The position numbers and the translations under genes are program-made. The notes under the pieces were generated by a model. That model made no database searches, was not told the DNA's origin, and saw nothing but the letters and a program-made list of their open reading frames with translations. Source: Xiphophorus maculatus (lineage: Eukaryota; Chordata; Actinopteri; Cyprinodontiformes; Poeciliidae). From it: a DNA stretch of 64,000 bases. This document shows, piece after piece, positions 51,991 through 64,000 of this stretch (its first letter is position 1; each line of letters begins with the position of its first letter). Location of the stretch: NCBI RefSeq assembly GCF_002775205.1, contig NC_036456.1, forward strand, positions 13,109,463-13,173,462. The letters are read 5' to 3'.

Positions 51991-52560
51991 TTTCGCTGCC
52001 TCCGGCTGTTGTTTTCCTCGTTTACTGGAGAAAAATAATTTCCTTATCGATGGGGGGAAAAAAAACCTAATGTAACCAGACACAGGTGGCTTAAAAGACA
52101 GTTCAGTTTTGCAGATTTAAGGACATTTGTTAGATTTCTGAACATGAAGTCCTCATAACTGAACCGATACATTCAAATATAGTCCAATTTCACAAAGAAT
52201 TATCACATGTATTTATAATTTTCTTCTACTTAGCTTGTCTTTTAAATTGTTCTTCAGAGAACTAAATACATCAAAACTCGAACAATTTACGTTTTCATGC
52301 CACTATAAATAAATTCAGGCTGTAAGAGTTTAAAGTGGTGTACTTGGTACATTTACTTTTGCGTTGCGCTTTAATGAAATTGTAGTACAGTAAAAAAATA
52401 TATATATATAACGGCTGACAATTAGTGAATTAGAGTAGCAAATGCAGCAAGGCTACACCTAAAGTAAGACTCCTTTTATTATTTTGATCATATTGGCAAT
52501 AAAAGACACTCAAACTATGGGATACATCTCCACATCTTTAAGTTAACACACCCAGGAGCC

Positions 52561-52741
52561 AGATGTAGGTATAGTAGTCACAAATTGTACTCAAGTAAGA
52601 GTAGTGTTACCGGTACTTTAAAATAAAGTCACTCAAGTAGAAGTGCAGTAAAAATTAATTTTACTGCACTATATTTTGCTGTAGATTTTTTTTTTCCTAA
52701 AGATTACTAAAGTAAGTGTAACTAGTGACACCCACCTCTGG
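52561..52741. repeat. Fish interspersed repeat (MITE-like)
   Basis: ATAGTAGTCACAAATTGTAC, TCAAGTAAGAGTAGTGTTAC and the terminal GACACCCACCTCTGG are words of the high-copy repeat of which a fragment lies in cpz at 2930. The ends are poorly matching inverted repeats. Confidence 0.55.
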
Positions 52742-54379
52742 AAGAATCACACCATCTGTTGTTACTAACATAAAATTTAATCCCTCTTGTTTTTCTCTTG
52801 CCGTACTCGGCGTCAATTATCCCTCTCTCCAAACACACAGTTAGGTTTTTGTTTTTCAGCTCTGCCACTTTAATTGTTTGCTCTCCTTCCATTTGGTCTA
52901 CAAAAGTCGTCTTGACGTAGAGGATTTTTCCAACGTTTGAAAAATTTGAATAGTCCCATTATAAAACAGCTTTCATAATGTTCTAAAAACACTTTAAAAC
53001 AGAAATAAAAAAGTACCAGAAGAAAGGAGTAGCATGGTATTCATAGAAAATCAATAAAAATACATAAAAACACCTCTCTTCACCTCTCCTTAGTAGAATA
53101 TTTTACTTTTGAAGACATTGCCCACCATAACATCTGTTTGTCTCTGGTTTCTTTGGACTCTGCTCTGCTGGACCATGTGATGCAAAAGATGCTGCATTTG
53201 CTTTTTCTTCAGAGTAAAATCTGCAAACCTTTACCAACTCCACAGTAGTGCACTTTGAAACAGCTGTCATGGCACCCAGGTTTAATTCAATCAGCACATC
53301 CAGCCAAAACCTGGATTTGCTCTTATCTGTGCTGTTGAATTATTTAGCACTCCTCCTGCCCTCACAAAAACTCTGTTGGCTTTAAATAATACATGTGGTA
53401 ATGAAATACATGCAGTTTCCTATAGGACTTATTGACAGTTTTCAAAGATCCAAATTCTGAGTTATGTTGAAGATTACTCATTTAAAACTGTATCATTCGT
53501 GTTTTAGACAAACCTATTCAAATGTTATTTTGTAATGTTGGGCATTGTGTGTGTGTGTGTGTGTTTTTTAGGGTGAAACTACACTTATCCTCATTTGACC
53601 TTTGCAATGAGGTGAGAAGATTTGCAGAGGCAACAGTCACAACTTAGACAGGTGCAGAAATAACAGCAGCTCTCCAGAGACAGCAGAAGAAATGTGAAAT
53701 CCCAGACAAAAGGCATGTTTTGCTCAGAATGCTGTTTCATCTAATAGAGGTGCACCATTCCCACATCAGAGGCACACTTTGATTTGAAGATCGAAGAAAA
53801 TGTAAAGGGAGTAGATTCTCTGAGGACCACTGAGTTAAATTACTTTTTTTTTTTTTTTGCAACTTTAACATTTTTTTTTCTGTCTTTCAAGCAGTTTTTC
53901 TTAGACAGTTGATAAATGTACATATTTGTGAAAGATGGCTTTGCTGCTTCCTGGTCAGGGTCCTGCTGTCTCCAGGAGCTGGTTAGAGACAGAGGCACAC
54001 ATCAGTGTTCAGCAACACTCAAAATACTCAACATGCCCCACTCGAAGCTGGAGTTTACAATAATTTTCACAGCAGCTAGTATGTGGCCTTACAGATGTTG
54101 TATGTAATATATCTGAATGTTATTGTCTTGCAGAAATATATACTTAGCAAAGATTAGACAGGCACAGCAATTTAAATGTAAAACCTGATTCCATCATAAT
54201 CATTTCCTGTATTTGCTGGAGAAACCGGGATGTCTGAAGAGGGAACCCCACAATGAGAAGTGCTTGACGACATGAAATCATGATTTTCTGTCTAGTTATG
54301 TAGCTATAATACAAACATTTACACATTAGTTAGGTACTGAATACATTACTGAGCTGAGTTCTGAGTATCCTTGTAGGAA

Positions 54380-54860
54380 TTTGAGGTCTGTAAGCTTCCC
54401 TTGGTTTTGTTGGCTATGATTAAAGGATTCATTTGTCTTGCCGCCGCTGTCTGCAAAGTTTCAGCCTGCCAAGTAATTAGGAAGCAGTGGAATACCGACC
54501 GCCGGATGGCCTCCGGGGTTTTCACTTTTGCTTTCATGCAGCCATTAACAGCAGTGCCAATTCCTTCCATATGTACTCCCAGCCTGCAGGGTGTGTAGCG
54601 AGCTTCCTTTACGGGGGTCTGTTTAAATTGCATTTGATGTGTAATTATAGTATTCTTTAAGGCTTGTTGAAAGGTGGAGAAAATTGGACATATCATTACA
54701 TCTGAATATAATTTCCCCTCTTTGCTTAAAAAGCCAGAGGGAATCTAAATCAGCGGCTTTTATTCGGTCTGATTTGTCAAACCCTGCAGCACGTTCGCCA
54801 CAAGTATGTCGGGACAAGTTCATTTTATTCCAAATGCTTCTTGGCTAGTATCTCATCTCA
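54380..54860. promoter_or_regulatory. Candidate conserved non-coding element, best in window
   Basis: A 480-bp repeat-free block of balanced composition. It has several homeodomain-like cores (CCAAGTAATTAGGAAGCAG, ATGTGTAATTATAGTATTC), a TTTAAATTGCATTTGATG stretch and a CG-containing segment (CCGACCGCCGGATGGCCTCC). It resembles typical vertebrate developmental enhancers near homeobox genes. It lies about 12 kb upstream of hmx1. Conservation cannot be tested here. Confidence 0.45.
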
Positions 54861-55574
54861 GCCAGGTGGATTTGAAAAGCATGAACATTAGGTCTCAGAC
54901 ATCAAAAGGCTCCTGCCATGATCACAGATGTCATGAATCGGGAAATACGGGGATCCATTCAGGGCCGCGGACAGGTGGAGCCCACAGTGTGAACTCACAA
55001 AGCTGCAGGACGAAGTTAAAATCTAGGAGGATGCAGCAGGAACTCTAGAGGTGATCACAAATATTCATCCAACTGATTTTGAATACCTTTATGATTTTTA
55101 TTTTTTTCTGAAGCAGCTACAGACAGATGAGTGAAATGACTTCTTTATTGCAACAGGAAAATAAAAGCATCCATGCACAGGAACATAATCCGGGATATGC
55201 AACCTCAAGCAGCCATAACCAGGTCCACATCGCGACATTTCTGAAAGCTTCAGCAAGAGTCGGAATCAGCAGGTAGTTTTATTTTTTTCCATAAAAATGA
55301 TAATATTGCACTACTGTGATGGCACAAGACTCCACTGTTGGAAAAACAAAAACATGCTGAAGGTCATTTAAAGCTTCCTGCAGAACATTTAGACAAACAG
55401 TGAGATGCTTGGACATCGAAACATAATGTACTTCTTCAGATGTATTAGCACGCTCCATATTTGGAAGGGGGAATGAAAATGCATCTCAAACACCCAAAAC
55501 ATCAGTAAAGCTGTTTTCAGCACGATGAACCCGTAGACATCATATAACAGAAGGATGATGAAAGGAGAAATGAA

Positions 55575-56100
55575 CCGGGACACTATGGATAAGAATCAGA
55601 AGATAAAAGACAGATGAATGTTTCTGTACGATAATCATCCCCAACACACAGCTGACTCAGTCAATCACCCGACTTGAATGTGACTGAAGATCTGGAGTGT
55701 GGATAAAGCTGAGTGCACAGAAGAGGCCCAGATAACTTCAACTTTGGAAACAGTTTGTGAGGAAGAATGGCCCTGATCTCATTTGTATAGAAATCTGAGT
55801 AGAGCTGACAAAAGGTGTTTGGCGACCTATGAACCCGACTCAGTTAAACCAGTCCTGTCAGGAGGAATGAGCCAAAATACCAGCAAGTTCTCATGAGAGT
55901 CTTGCAGAAGAAAACCCAAAACATTTCACCTATTTGAATTTTAACAAATGTAGCTAAAACAAAAGAATCATCTCTCATCATGTTGCCAAGTAGTAAACAG
56001 AAAAACTTTGATAGTCATTACTGACCTGAAGTCGGTAATTTAATGTCAAATTATGTTAAGAAAATTTTCTATTTGTATTTTACAGTGTATGTAAATATGC
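55575..56100 (+). mobile_element. Composite Tc1-like transposase relic
   Basis: ACGATAATCATCCCCAACAC and GAGGAAGAATGGCCCTGATC resemble the 3' part of one Tc1-type transposase (DNDP..HT then EEWA). TCCTGTCAGGAGGAATGAGC and AAAATACCAGCAAGTTCTCA resemble the same region of a second family, also seen at 24595. Two elements appear joined; all frames are broken. Confidence 0.6.
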
Positions 56101-57719
56101 AGTTTCAACTGCCAGGAGGTAACAGCTTTGAAAACTGGACAGAAAACTTAAATATTTTTTTAAATAATGATTAGCTCTTTTGCACTGCCCTCTAGTGGCT
56201 AAAAACACAGTTACAGACATCTGAAAATGAGGAGTAATGAATAGATTTTATAATCCACATTTTCATTGGAAACTGGTGGCACACAACCGCTGGCAGCCTG
56301 GGAATAAGCTCTTGTAGCGGCCCGACGGCTGTGTTTGAATCTAATGACGCATTGGGCTCAGGGGACATGCTTCAAAGTAGAGCATGTTTTTAGATGAGAA
56401 AAGTCCCACCGAGGCTTCTTTTTTTTTAATTTGTGGGAATTTCTCGTGGCAGCTGGAGTGAAAGTCCAATTCCCTCAACAACAAATCTAGTTAAAGAGTT
56501 TGAAGCATAGCTCAGATTTTTAATAACACCAACTGGACCTCCACTGTCGTTCCTCATTTTACAGTAAAACACTGTTTTTATCCCACGAAGCAGTCGCATT
56601 AAAAGAAAATAAATGTAATCTTTTTTCTTAATTATTAGTTGTAATTGCATCTAAATTTGCAACATGCCTCTGGGTTGAAATCTAAGCGATAATTAGAATT
56701 TTTACATTTGATAAAAAAAAATGACATAGAAAAGCAGCTCTTTACAGCTGTAGTGACAATGGAGCAGCTACATATCTGGGAGAAAAGGTTCATCTTGCTG
56801 ATCGGGTTCTTTGTTTGGCTATATGGCTTCCCTGAGGCTGCTTTACTCTCCACACAAACAAAACAATAAAAGTGACTTAAGGGGTGTTTAAGGATCTGCT
56901 TGTTCCTCTGTTGCTCAGTAAAATCTGTGGCCCATCAATGAAAACAAGGCAAAAGTAGATGATAGTTCTAAGAATGTTGCTGAAGTGCTTCCAAAAAGAT
57001 GTGAAGGTTGAATAAAAAGCAGGCTGTAAGAATTTGACCCATTTCTTTCAGTTCTAATAATCATTTTAACCTATAGCTGTGAACTCCTGACCGCTGTTTC
57101 ATAATCGTGCTTTTTGCCGCACCTTCCAAAATTTGCGCTCTTCAAAATTTGTATGTAGAGGAAAACTGACAAATATTTACACTTGTTGGCGATCGCCTTC
57201 ACATTTAGAGGACAAATGTAAAAGCGAACATCCAATTTTATTTCCTGTAGGAAAATGATTGAGTGAATCTGAACAAAAGTTTTCTCCCTTTTTTAACTCA
57301 ACAACATGTAAACAGAATATCTATCTTCCTTTGATGTTTCCTGTAACATTACCACAGGATATGCTGTGTACAGAACCCTTTAATTATTCATGTGTTTAGA
57401 TCTTTTCACTAGATTTGTTTGAAGACCCTCTGGCTTATTGTGCGTGGCTGGATGATTATGTCTATATGATGAAGAAATTACAGAATAGCCCCATTCAAAG
57501 ACTATTTTGTGCCTTTCTTCACGTCTGAATGTTTTGAATAATCAAACAAATTTTGATATTTTACAAAGACAACTTACCTAAACACTAACTGCACTTTGTG
57601 AATGAGGATTTGATTCATCAACAAGAAAAAAAGAAAAAAGGGAAGGATGGATGGGATATGTGCATCATGTGGCATACATTTTTTAATGCTTTATTTCTTT
57701 CAGATTGGACACTTTTTTA
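56101..57719. other. Intergenic, no gene seen
   Basis: AT-rich sequence; the part at 56270-56420 is GC-balanced. Nothing identifiable. Confidence 0.5.
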
Positions 57720-58545
57720 ACAATTAATGGCCTGTTTGAAGTTGTGTCACATCATCTCAAGTAGATTTAAGTCTTTACTTTGACTGTACCAATACAAAAT
57801 TCTCATTTTCTTTGAAAAATTTCATGGGTGGACTTGTGAGTGTCTTTGACTGAGAACACTGCAAGCAGATTGTTGAGAGCAAAAGTCAGGAATTACAAGA
57901 AGTCGTTTTCATTCTGAAGCAGCAAACAGCCTCAGACCATCAAACAACCACAACCAGGCTTGACTATATGTTTAATATTCTTTTCATGAAATGTCCTAAA
58001 TTTACACCAGATGTAAAGGGACACACTTACCTTTTAAAAAGTTACACTTTTGCCTCATAAGTCCACAGAAAAATTTCCCTCCAGGTCTTGAGTTTAGGTC
58101 TGCATGTTCTTCTTGGTCAGCAGAGGTTTTGGCTGTGAACTTTAACCAATTCTCTCCGAGTTGATTAATGAATCTTAACGTAAACAACTGAAGTCTGTGG
58201 TTCTTTAGATGTTCTGGCTTCTTGTAAACTCCTGGATGACCCAATATGTCCATGAGGTGACCTTGCTGTTCCAGACATTTCTGGGAAGGTTTTCCATCTT
58301 TCCATTTGTGGATTATGGCTCTTACTGTGATTCACTGCCGTCTCAAAACCAGTGTGATGGCTTTATAACACTAACTGATATCAGTGGCTTTGTTTCTCAC
58401 CTGCTATTAAATTTATTTAGGTCAAAATACGTTACGTTTATGATCTTTCAGCCTAACTCATCTTCTAAGTGATTGCTTGATTCTTCCGGTCAGGCAGGTA
58501 AGACTAAACCAAAGCAGAGCAAAGGAATGATTTATTTTTTCTTTT
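57720..58545 (-). mobile_element. DNA-transposon relic, longest copy of its family here
   Basis: AGCAGCAAACAGCCTCAGAC, TACACCAGATGTAAAGGGAC, TTCTTGGTCAGCAGAGGTTT, TTTAGATGTTCTGGCTTCTT and TGTGGATTATGGCTCTTACT, in that order, follow a high-copy fish DNA transposon whose other fragments are at 29870 and 37690. A minus-strand open frame of 83 codons survives but looks like remnant sequence. Confidence 0.65.
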
Positions 58546-61500
58546 GATAAAGGACACCTACGTTTTTAAACTGCTTTTTGTATTTGCTCAAGTTCTCTTT
58601 GTCTTGTCTTGTGGAAGCAAAAAACTAGATTAATGAGCTGAAACATTAGAAAAAGGCAAAATGGAAAATTCTTTTAATTCTTTCTCAGTTTATAATTAAG
58701 GGAGTAATTGCTGCAGACAATGCACAAACTCACGCCGGGTTTCAGATGACAAAAATACCTTATTTTATATCAGTTTGTGTGACTGATTGTGAGCTAACCC
58801 TTTTGCTCAAATTACAGCTGTTGCAGGAGCCGAGTTACATAGAAAAAAACAAAATGCTAATTTCAGCTGTAAAGAAAATCAGACAGACAACTTCGTTTGG
58901 CTTCCAGCTGAGTCAGTCTTATCATTTCCAAGCTGTTTGACACAACAGCAAACAATGGCTCCCATTTCAGGCTGCAAATTCCAGAAAGTCTGCTGCGACA
59001 GAGTATTTGGAGCTACAAAGCTCATAAAACCGTCAGCATATTATATCACTAACAACTTTCATGTCAAATCCTGTGTTATTGTGTGGCTGGAGCAGCGTAG
59101 GATGTGACGGAGGTACTGAACGTAGACCAGTACCTCTGTCACGTCTCCGATCCGTCCGGAACAGGTTATCAGTTCATCATATTTATCTGAGGCAGATTCC
59201 TTCAAAGCAAAATATGTATTTGTATTTTTATTTATTTGTGTGAAGGGCTAACCCTCTGCCTGCTGGTGGTCCTGCTGTGGCGGTCTCATAACAGCCTGCT
59301 CATATTTTTCCCTCTTGGGTTCTGAAGCTCTACAGAAAATTGAAGCCAGTCATGTGTGGTGGCATCGTATCCACAAGACTCCGAGGATTTCCGCCTTTCA
59401 CCAAAATTTACTTCCTTTAGTAATGAGAAGGGGAACCTAAATGGCTTTTTCAGACTCATCTTGAATAGCTGCATAAATTTATAGAATACCAATAAAACAT
59501 GCTTTCTATAAAAGCCAGATGCCACCTCCCTCACATAGTGCCCTATGCACTTTGTGAACAAAACCCTGAAATCTTCAATGTTTATTATAGTAGAAAATTT
59601 CATCTGAAAACTCTAGAATAATCCCACTTTTAATTTAAGTACATTTATTTTCATGCACTTATGCTAAATGATTATTCGCAGAAAAGTCAAAGCGTCTACC
59701 TTTCGAAATGTTTGTTTGGGTGGAAAACAAGGAGGAAAAAGCTCCTGTTTACTTATGATTAAAACATTACTGAGTGCAGTTTGATAAAAATTAACAAGAA
59801 CTTTTTCTTTAGCTCTGAGCTATAGTTAGATGTCACAAAGGTTATTCTCTACAGCCACACACAAAAAAAAAAACTGTAGAGAAGATTGTTCTTTCACTGT
59901 TGAGATCATTTTGGTTGCACATATAATGAGAACACAACTTTCATAGAAGTCATGAATTCACATGTTTATGGTTTTCTTATTAGCTCGGCTAAACTTGCTT
60001 AATTTCTTCCCATCCTGTAAATCTACTAGCTAGAACAACCTAACTTTCCTTACTTTGTTTCATTTGGATTTTGATCCTAATTGGGAAAAAAAAGAGCAAA
60101 ACCTCTGGAGTCCTAATATAAAATTTTTTACAGCATGCACCTTTAAACCTTTAGCTGGTTTGGAGAATTCAGTCGATTGTTAGAATCTTCATAAAGTGGA
60201 CAAAAGGTATTATCACTGAGAGGGTATTTTAAATAATCCCTGATAGCCTTGCAAAACATTTTTTCTTCTTTTTAGTTTTTTCAGGTGTTCAAAGTGATCA
60301 ATAAATTTCATTACTTTACACAACTTGCAGCTTCAGTCCTCACAGCGGGGTACGCTCTTGTAAAAAAAAAAAAATCCCCGAAAGAAAACGTCTTCATCAA
60401 AAGCTTTTGGTTACAAAAATGCCGACAGATTTCCCTGCTGTCTTCTATCGCACTTCCCACCCGTCACAATTACACGTGGTGAGGAGCGGTTTTATTTTTG
60501 TGCTTTTTGGACATAAATCTCCGGTGGCTGCGAATAGCATTTGGAACAACAGCAGACGGGATCGCTACCCGCTACAAATGGCGTTTAGCTGCGTACATGC
60601 GCGCTCACCCACACGAAGAAAACGTGGAGTTTTCGAGTGGGGAATTCAGGTCCTCCTCATTCTGGCCCACAGGGGCTCCGGGGAATATTAGATTATGATG
60701 CTGCCAGAACCAACATCAAGCTTGTTGTGGCGAAAGGTCACCAACGCCCTGAAACACATATGGCGGCACTCCATAAGAGAAACTAAATGCCTCTTTTTCT
60801 TTGATTTAACTTCAGGCCCCTCTATTGCTTCCTGGGTGACCTGTGACCCGCACACCTGTCTCAAAATTTCCACTTTTTGTTGCTGCCAATCTGAGGCTTA
60901 CCAATTTCCCCTCCACCCTAAAGCAGCATCCCTTCTTTGTTGAATCAGTGTTATGTCAACTAGGCCTGGGGAGTTAGTATTTTACTTTCATATAACAGCA
61001 GACTATGTAGTTACAACTACTCATCCACCCTTGATTTATTTTTCCTTGCACTCAGAAGAGCTCCCAATATCTGCCGTCTTCTGGGAGATCCCAGACTGAG
61101 TTCAAACACCAGAACTAATTCAGTATTTTTGCAGACAAAGTTATGATGTTTCTGTTGGGGATTGAAAAAGAAACCGACAACAAACCACTGTCACCCTGGA
61201 CACAAACCTGACCACCATTCTTCCTTCTAAATTTCAGATTTTTCCCTTGATGTTAACTATAAACGCGTCTTTATGTGCAAAACATACGAACAGTCATGAA
61301 ATATGGATCTTGACCGAAAGGACGAGATTCCAGATCGAAGCAGCTGTGGGACGACTGACCTCAGCTCCAGCTGTAAGATGAAGAGCTGCGTCATCAGGGA
61401 ACAGCTCGGTGAAGAACGCCTGTTTTCCCTCTCATAGAAATGAGTACGCTGTGGTGATGTAGACATCTGATCAGGATTTCTCCTGGGCGTCTCACTTTCG

Positions 61501-64000
61501 GTTTGCCCAAGCCCAATATCACGTCTTGTCTGGGTAAAGCTTGGGAAGAAATGTAACGCGTTCTACGTGTAGATTGACTCCCTTCTATGTAAACAAGAAA
61601 TAAAGTCATGCTAGCATTTTCCAAGCAATTTATTCACCATTACTGTGCATGTTTCAGTATCACACCAGGTGACATTATGGGTTATCTATCTTTTATTTTT
61701 GCACAACAGCAAACAGATGAAGCAGAATAAGGATATGCATTTTGTCAAATCCAGAAGCAGCAGAAAATAACAGAGGTAGTTTTTTTTCTTCTTAAATAAA
61801 ATACTTTCAAAGTAAATGTATGTTTCTTAGCAGTTTAGGGTCACTGTGAAAGTTATGACCTTGATTGCGGGTCATAAGAACATTTTCTTATATCCAAGTG
61901 AACATAATGTCAGTGCCTCTCAAAGCTAAACACAGAGCAGATTTCAGTGTCAGAGACTAACGTATTATGTTCATGTCATCATCGGTCAGAGTTATGTATC
62001 GCCGTGACAACACTCAAGGCCCCCCAGCCTGACCATTACAGTTTTAAATTATGTTTACAGCAGGAATCATGAAAAATTCAACAGTTTGACGTTGGCACCA
62101 GCAAGCCAAAGCGAGGAAACTGGATGGCAAAAGGAATACCTTTCAAATTTAAGGTTATGGTTTCTATGCACACTCAAAAAAAACCTTACACACTAGTCCC
62201 ATTATCCAATTTTTGGTGGTTAAAATGCCAGCCCAGTGTGGCGTCTCACACAAGAACTGGATTAGCGAAATGGCCCAGCAGTTTTTCAAGTGTGCAAACT
62301 TAGGTTTCATCATTTAATTTGAATTATTTTAATAAAGAGGAACAATCAGGGCTTGGTTACGCTTCCAAAATGACAACCAAGTGTCATTTTTAAGAAAGAG
62401 TCAACAAGAAAGAGCTGAAGATGTGTATATAAGTTGACATCTTCAGAACTGCCAATCAGGTCAATGTAAGCATGAATTCAGTTTCAGAATTAAAACTGAA
62501 CTTTAATATTACTAAGGTTTGAAAGTATGAGGATTTTGAAAGCAGGTTCTGTTGAAAAGTTATCTATCGACTACCTTCAAGTAGATGTCTCTCCTGTTGT
62601 CTTTATTTGGCATAAATACAGAATAATTAGTCCTGGAAGCTAAAGTGAAGCTAGTTAAAGCCAAAGTCCTGCAACGTTTAGACGTGTCTTTGCTCCCACA
62701 CCTGGACAAAATGAGGCCTGGAGTTAAAGATGGCTGTCCTAGACCAAAGTTTTGCCATCTTTAATTAACATCAATCTCAGAAACATTAAATAAATTCTCA
62801 CAAGCTGCATTTTGTTGACCCTTGAGCCGTCATGCTTTCATTGGATTTTATTTATGCTCACGACGACGAATATCTACATATAAGGTTGGAGCCGCCAATG
62901 ATCTCTTTGAACAAAATACACTGTGAAAAGAATAAAGTGCAACTGTGTGACTTTAAAGTGCAGCAGTGTAAAAATTAGAAATATTTACAAATCTTTACTT
63001 TTATATCTCATTTTACATGTAAGTAATTATTTGCTCTGCTGTAAGTAACTGCGCTGCAGCACTCATAGGTCGCTGTGACAATTTTGAGATTGTGGTCGTT
63101 TTAAAACTCTCAGCTGCTTCAGCCTGATTATCTAGATTTAAAATAACTGAAGGCTGAAGGAGAATTGTTCAATGCAGGTAAGATATTGTCTGCTAATAAC
63201 GTCTTCAGAGAACCTCCCGTCAAAAATGTGAGATTAGTCCTTTAAACCTTTTCCATTTATAGAGATATTGTCATCTGCTGTCTTGAGAAGGTTTTAGATT
63301 TATTTATTTTTAGCTTTGTCATATATTAGAAAAAAGGGTTAGGGCTCTTCCAACCAGCATTTCTTAGCTCATTACACATCATTTACTGTTCAAAAAGTGA
63401 AGCTTAACATTAGGGACTGACCCCACTTGTTACTTAACAACAAAATCCAACACCTCTGTAATGAAAAACTGACAAAATTTTCCTCAGATTGACGAAATTG
63501 TACAACATATGGGAATCTGGTTAAGTCTGAGGTCCATTTCCAAACATAAAAGCTAAAACAAAACAACCTGTTGCTTTTATTTTTCTTGCAACATGCTTGA
63601 CCACTGGTTATGCCTCATTTATCAGACACTAAGTTATAAACTACACTTCCCAAAATGTCAAGCTGTTCTTTAAAGTGTCACTATCTTAATGAAGATACTC
63701 ACTTTGTGCTTCCTTCGTGCATTAAAGCTTTGAGTAAAACTGTTGGAAGGATTTAATAACAGCAGGCAAAATGGGGAACTCCGAAACAAAAGCACAAACT
63801 GAAAATGGCTTGTGGCTTGTATCTACTTATTTTACCTTTCAGCCTCCACATAATGTTATCTTTTGTGGATATAGAGGTTTTTAAAAATACCCCTTTACAG
63901 CATTACAGCTCAGACATAAAGGACGGCTCCACTCAATAATCAGATCAGGAAGTTCTGTAAGAGGCATAGTGATAAAATATACAGCATGTCGCTCCTGCAG
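58546..64000. other. Intergenic to window end, no gene seen
   Basis: Mostly AT-rich. A CpG-richer island at 60360-60940 stands out (separate finding). Repeat-free GC-balanced blocks occur at 58690-59110 and 61260-61560. No exon, promoter or RNA gene could be supported up to the right edge. Confidence 0.45.

Larger units (their letters stand above)
51261..55560. other. Intergenic desert with candidate conserved blocks
   Basis: No gene supported. The strongest candidate regulatory block of the window (54380-54860) and another at 51640-51990 lie here. A fish interspersed repeat is at 52561-52741, and a (GT)n tract of about 9 units at 53547-53565. Other sequence is AT-rich. Confidence 0.5.

Noticed and set aside
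54346..54696. 116-codon minus-strand open frame
   Set aside because: Lies in a candidate regulatory block; no protein signature and both strands are open over short distances, as expected by chance.

Overview
This is a vertebrate nuclear window, almost certainly from a ray-finned (teleost) fish. The evidence is spliced genes with GT-AG introns, including very short ones (75 and 110 bp in cpz). The AT-rich intergenic DNA is full of long (CA)n, (AT)n, (AAT)n and (GATA)n microsatellites, Tc1-like transposon relics, hAT-type MITEs and tRNA-derived SINEs of kinds familiar from fish genomes. One SINE resembles copies I associate with percomorph/cyprinodontiform fish, which is weak support for that group. 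No bacterial, organellar or CRISPR features were seen.

Only three protein-coding genes are supported. (1) cpz (carboxypeptidase Z, + strand, 440-5153) enters from the left edge. Its last eight coding exons are present, covering the whole M14 peptidase domain, the transthyretin-like domain and the tail; the Frizzled-type cysteine-rich domain must lie left of the window. (2) hmx4 (SOHo-like, - strand, 35744-36658, two exons) and (3) hmx1 (- strand, 39003-42086, three exons) are tandem NK-class homeobox genes in the same orientation, with only about 2.3 kb between their coding regions. CPZ next to HMX1 is a known vertebrate gene neighbourhood, and the second HMX-family gene beside hmx1 fits the ancestral pair retained in fish and birds.

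Layout: 1-439, intron of cpz holding a 48-bp minisatellite split by an hAT-like MITE; 440-5153, cpz exons, with a Tc1-like relic in the last intron; 5.3-35.2 kb, a 30-kb gene desert with transposon relics, two SINEs, a textbook MITE with intact target-site duplication, clusters of perfect inverted repeats and several unique-looking, TAAT-rich blocks; 35.2-36.85 kb, hmx4 with its CpG-rich promoter; 37.7-38.6 kb, transposon relics; 39.0-42.5 kb, hmx1 and its CpG-rich 5' end; 42.5-64 kb, a second gene desert with long microsatellites, two LINE relics, more Tc1 relics and more candidate conserved blocks.

The two homeobox genes are transcription factors of sensory and craniofacial development, and the flanking deserts are best read as their cis-regulatory landscape. 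cpz is a secreted metallocarboxypeptidase with no operon-like link to them; the association is positional. I found no convincing novel enzymatic or defence system. The most unusual sequence structures are the overlapping perfect inverted repeats at 5.7 kb and 16.2 kb, a 38-bp hairpin at 48.5 kb, the MITE-in-minisatellite at the left edge, the 13-unit pure CAG tract in hmx4, and three CpG-rich or exon-like islands in otherwise AT-rich desert (25.1-25.5, 33.9-34.1 and 60.4-60.9 kb).
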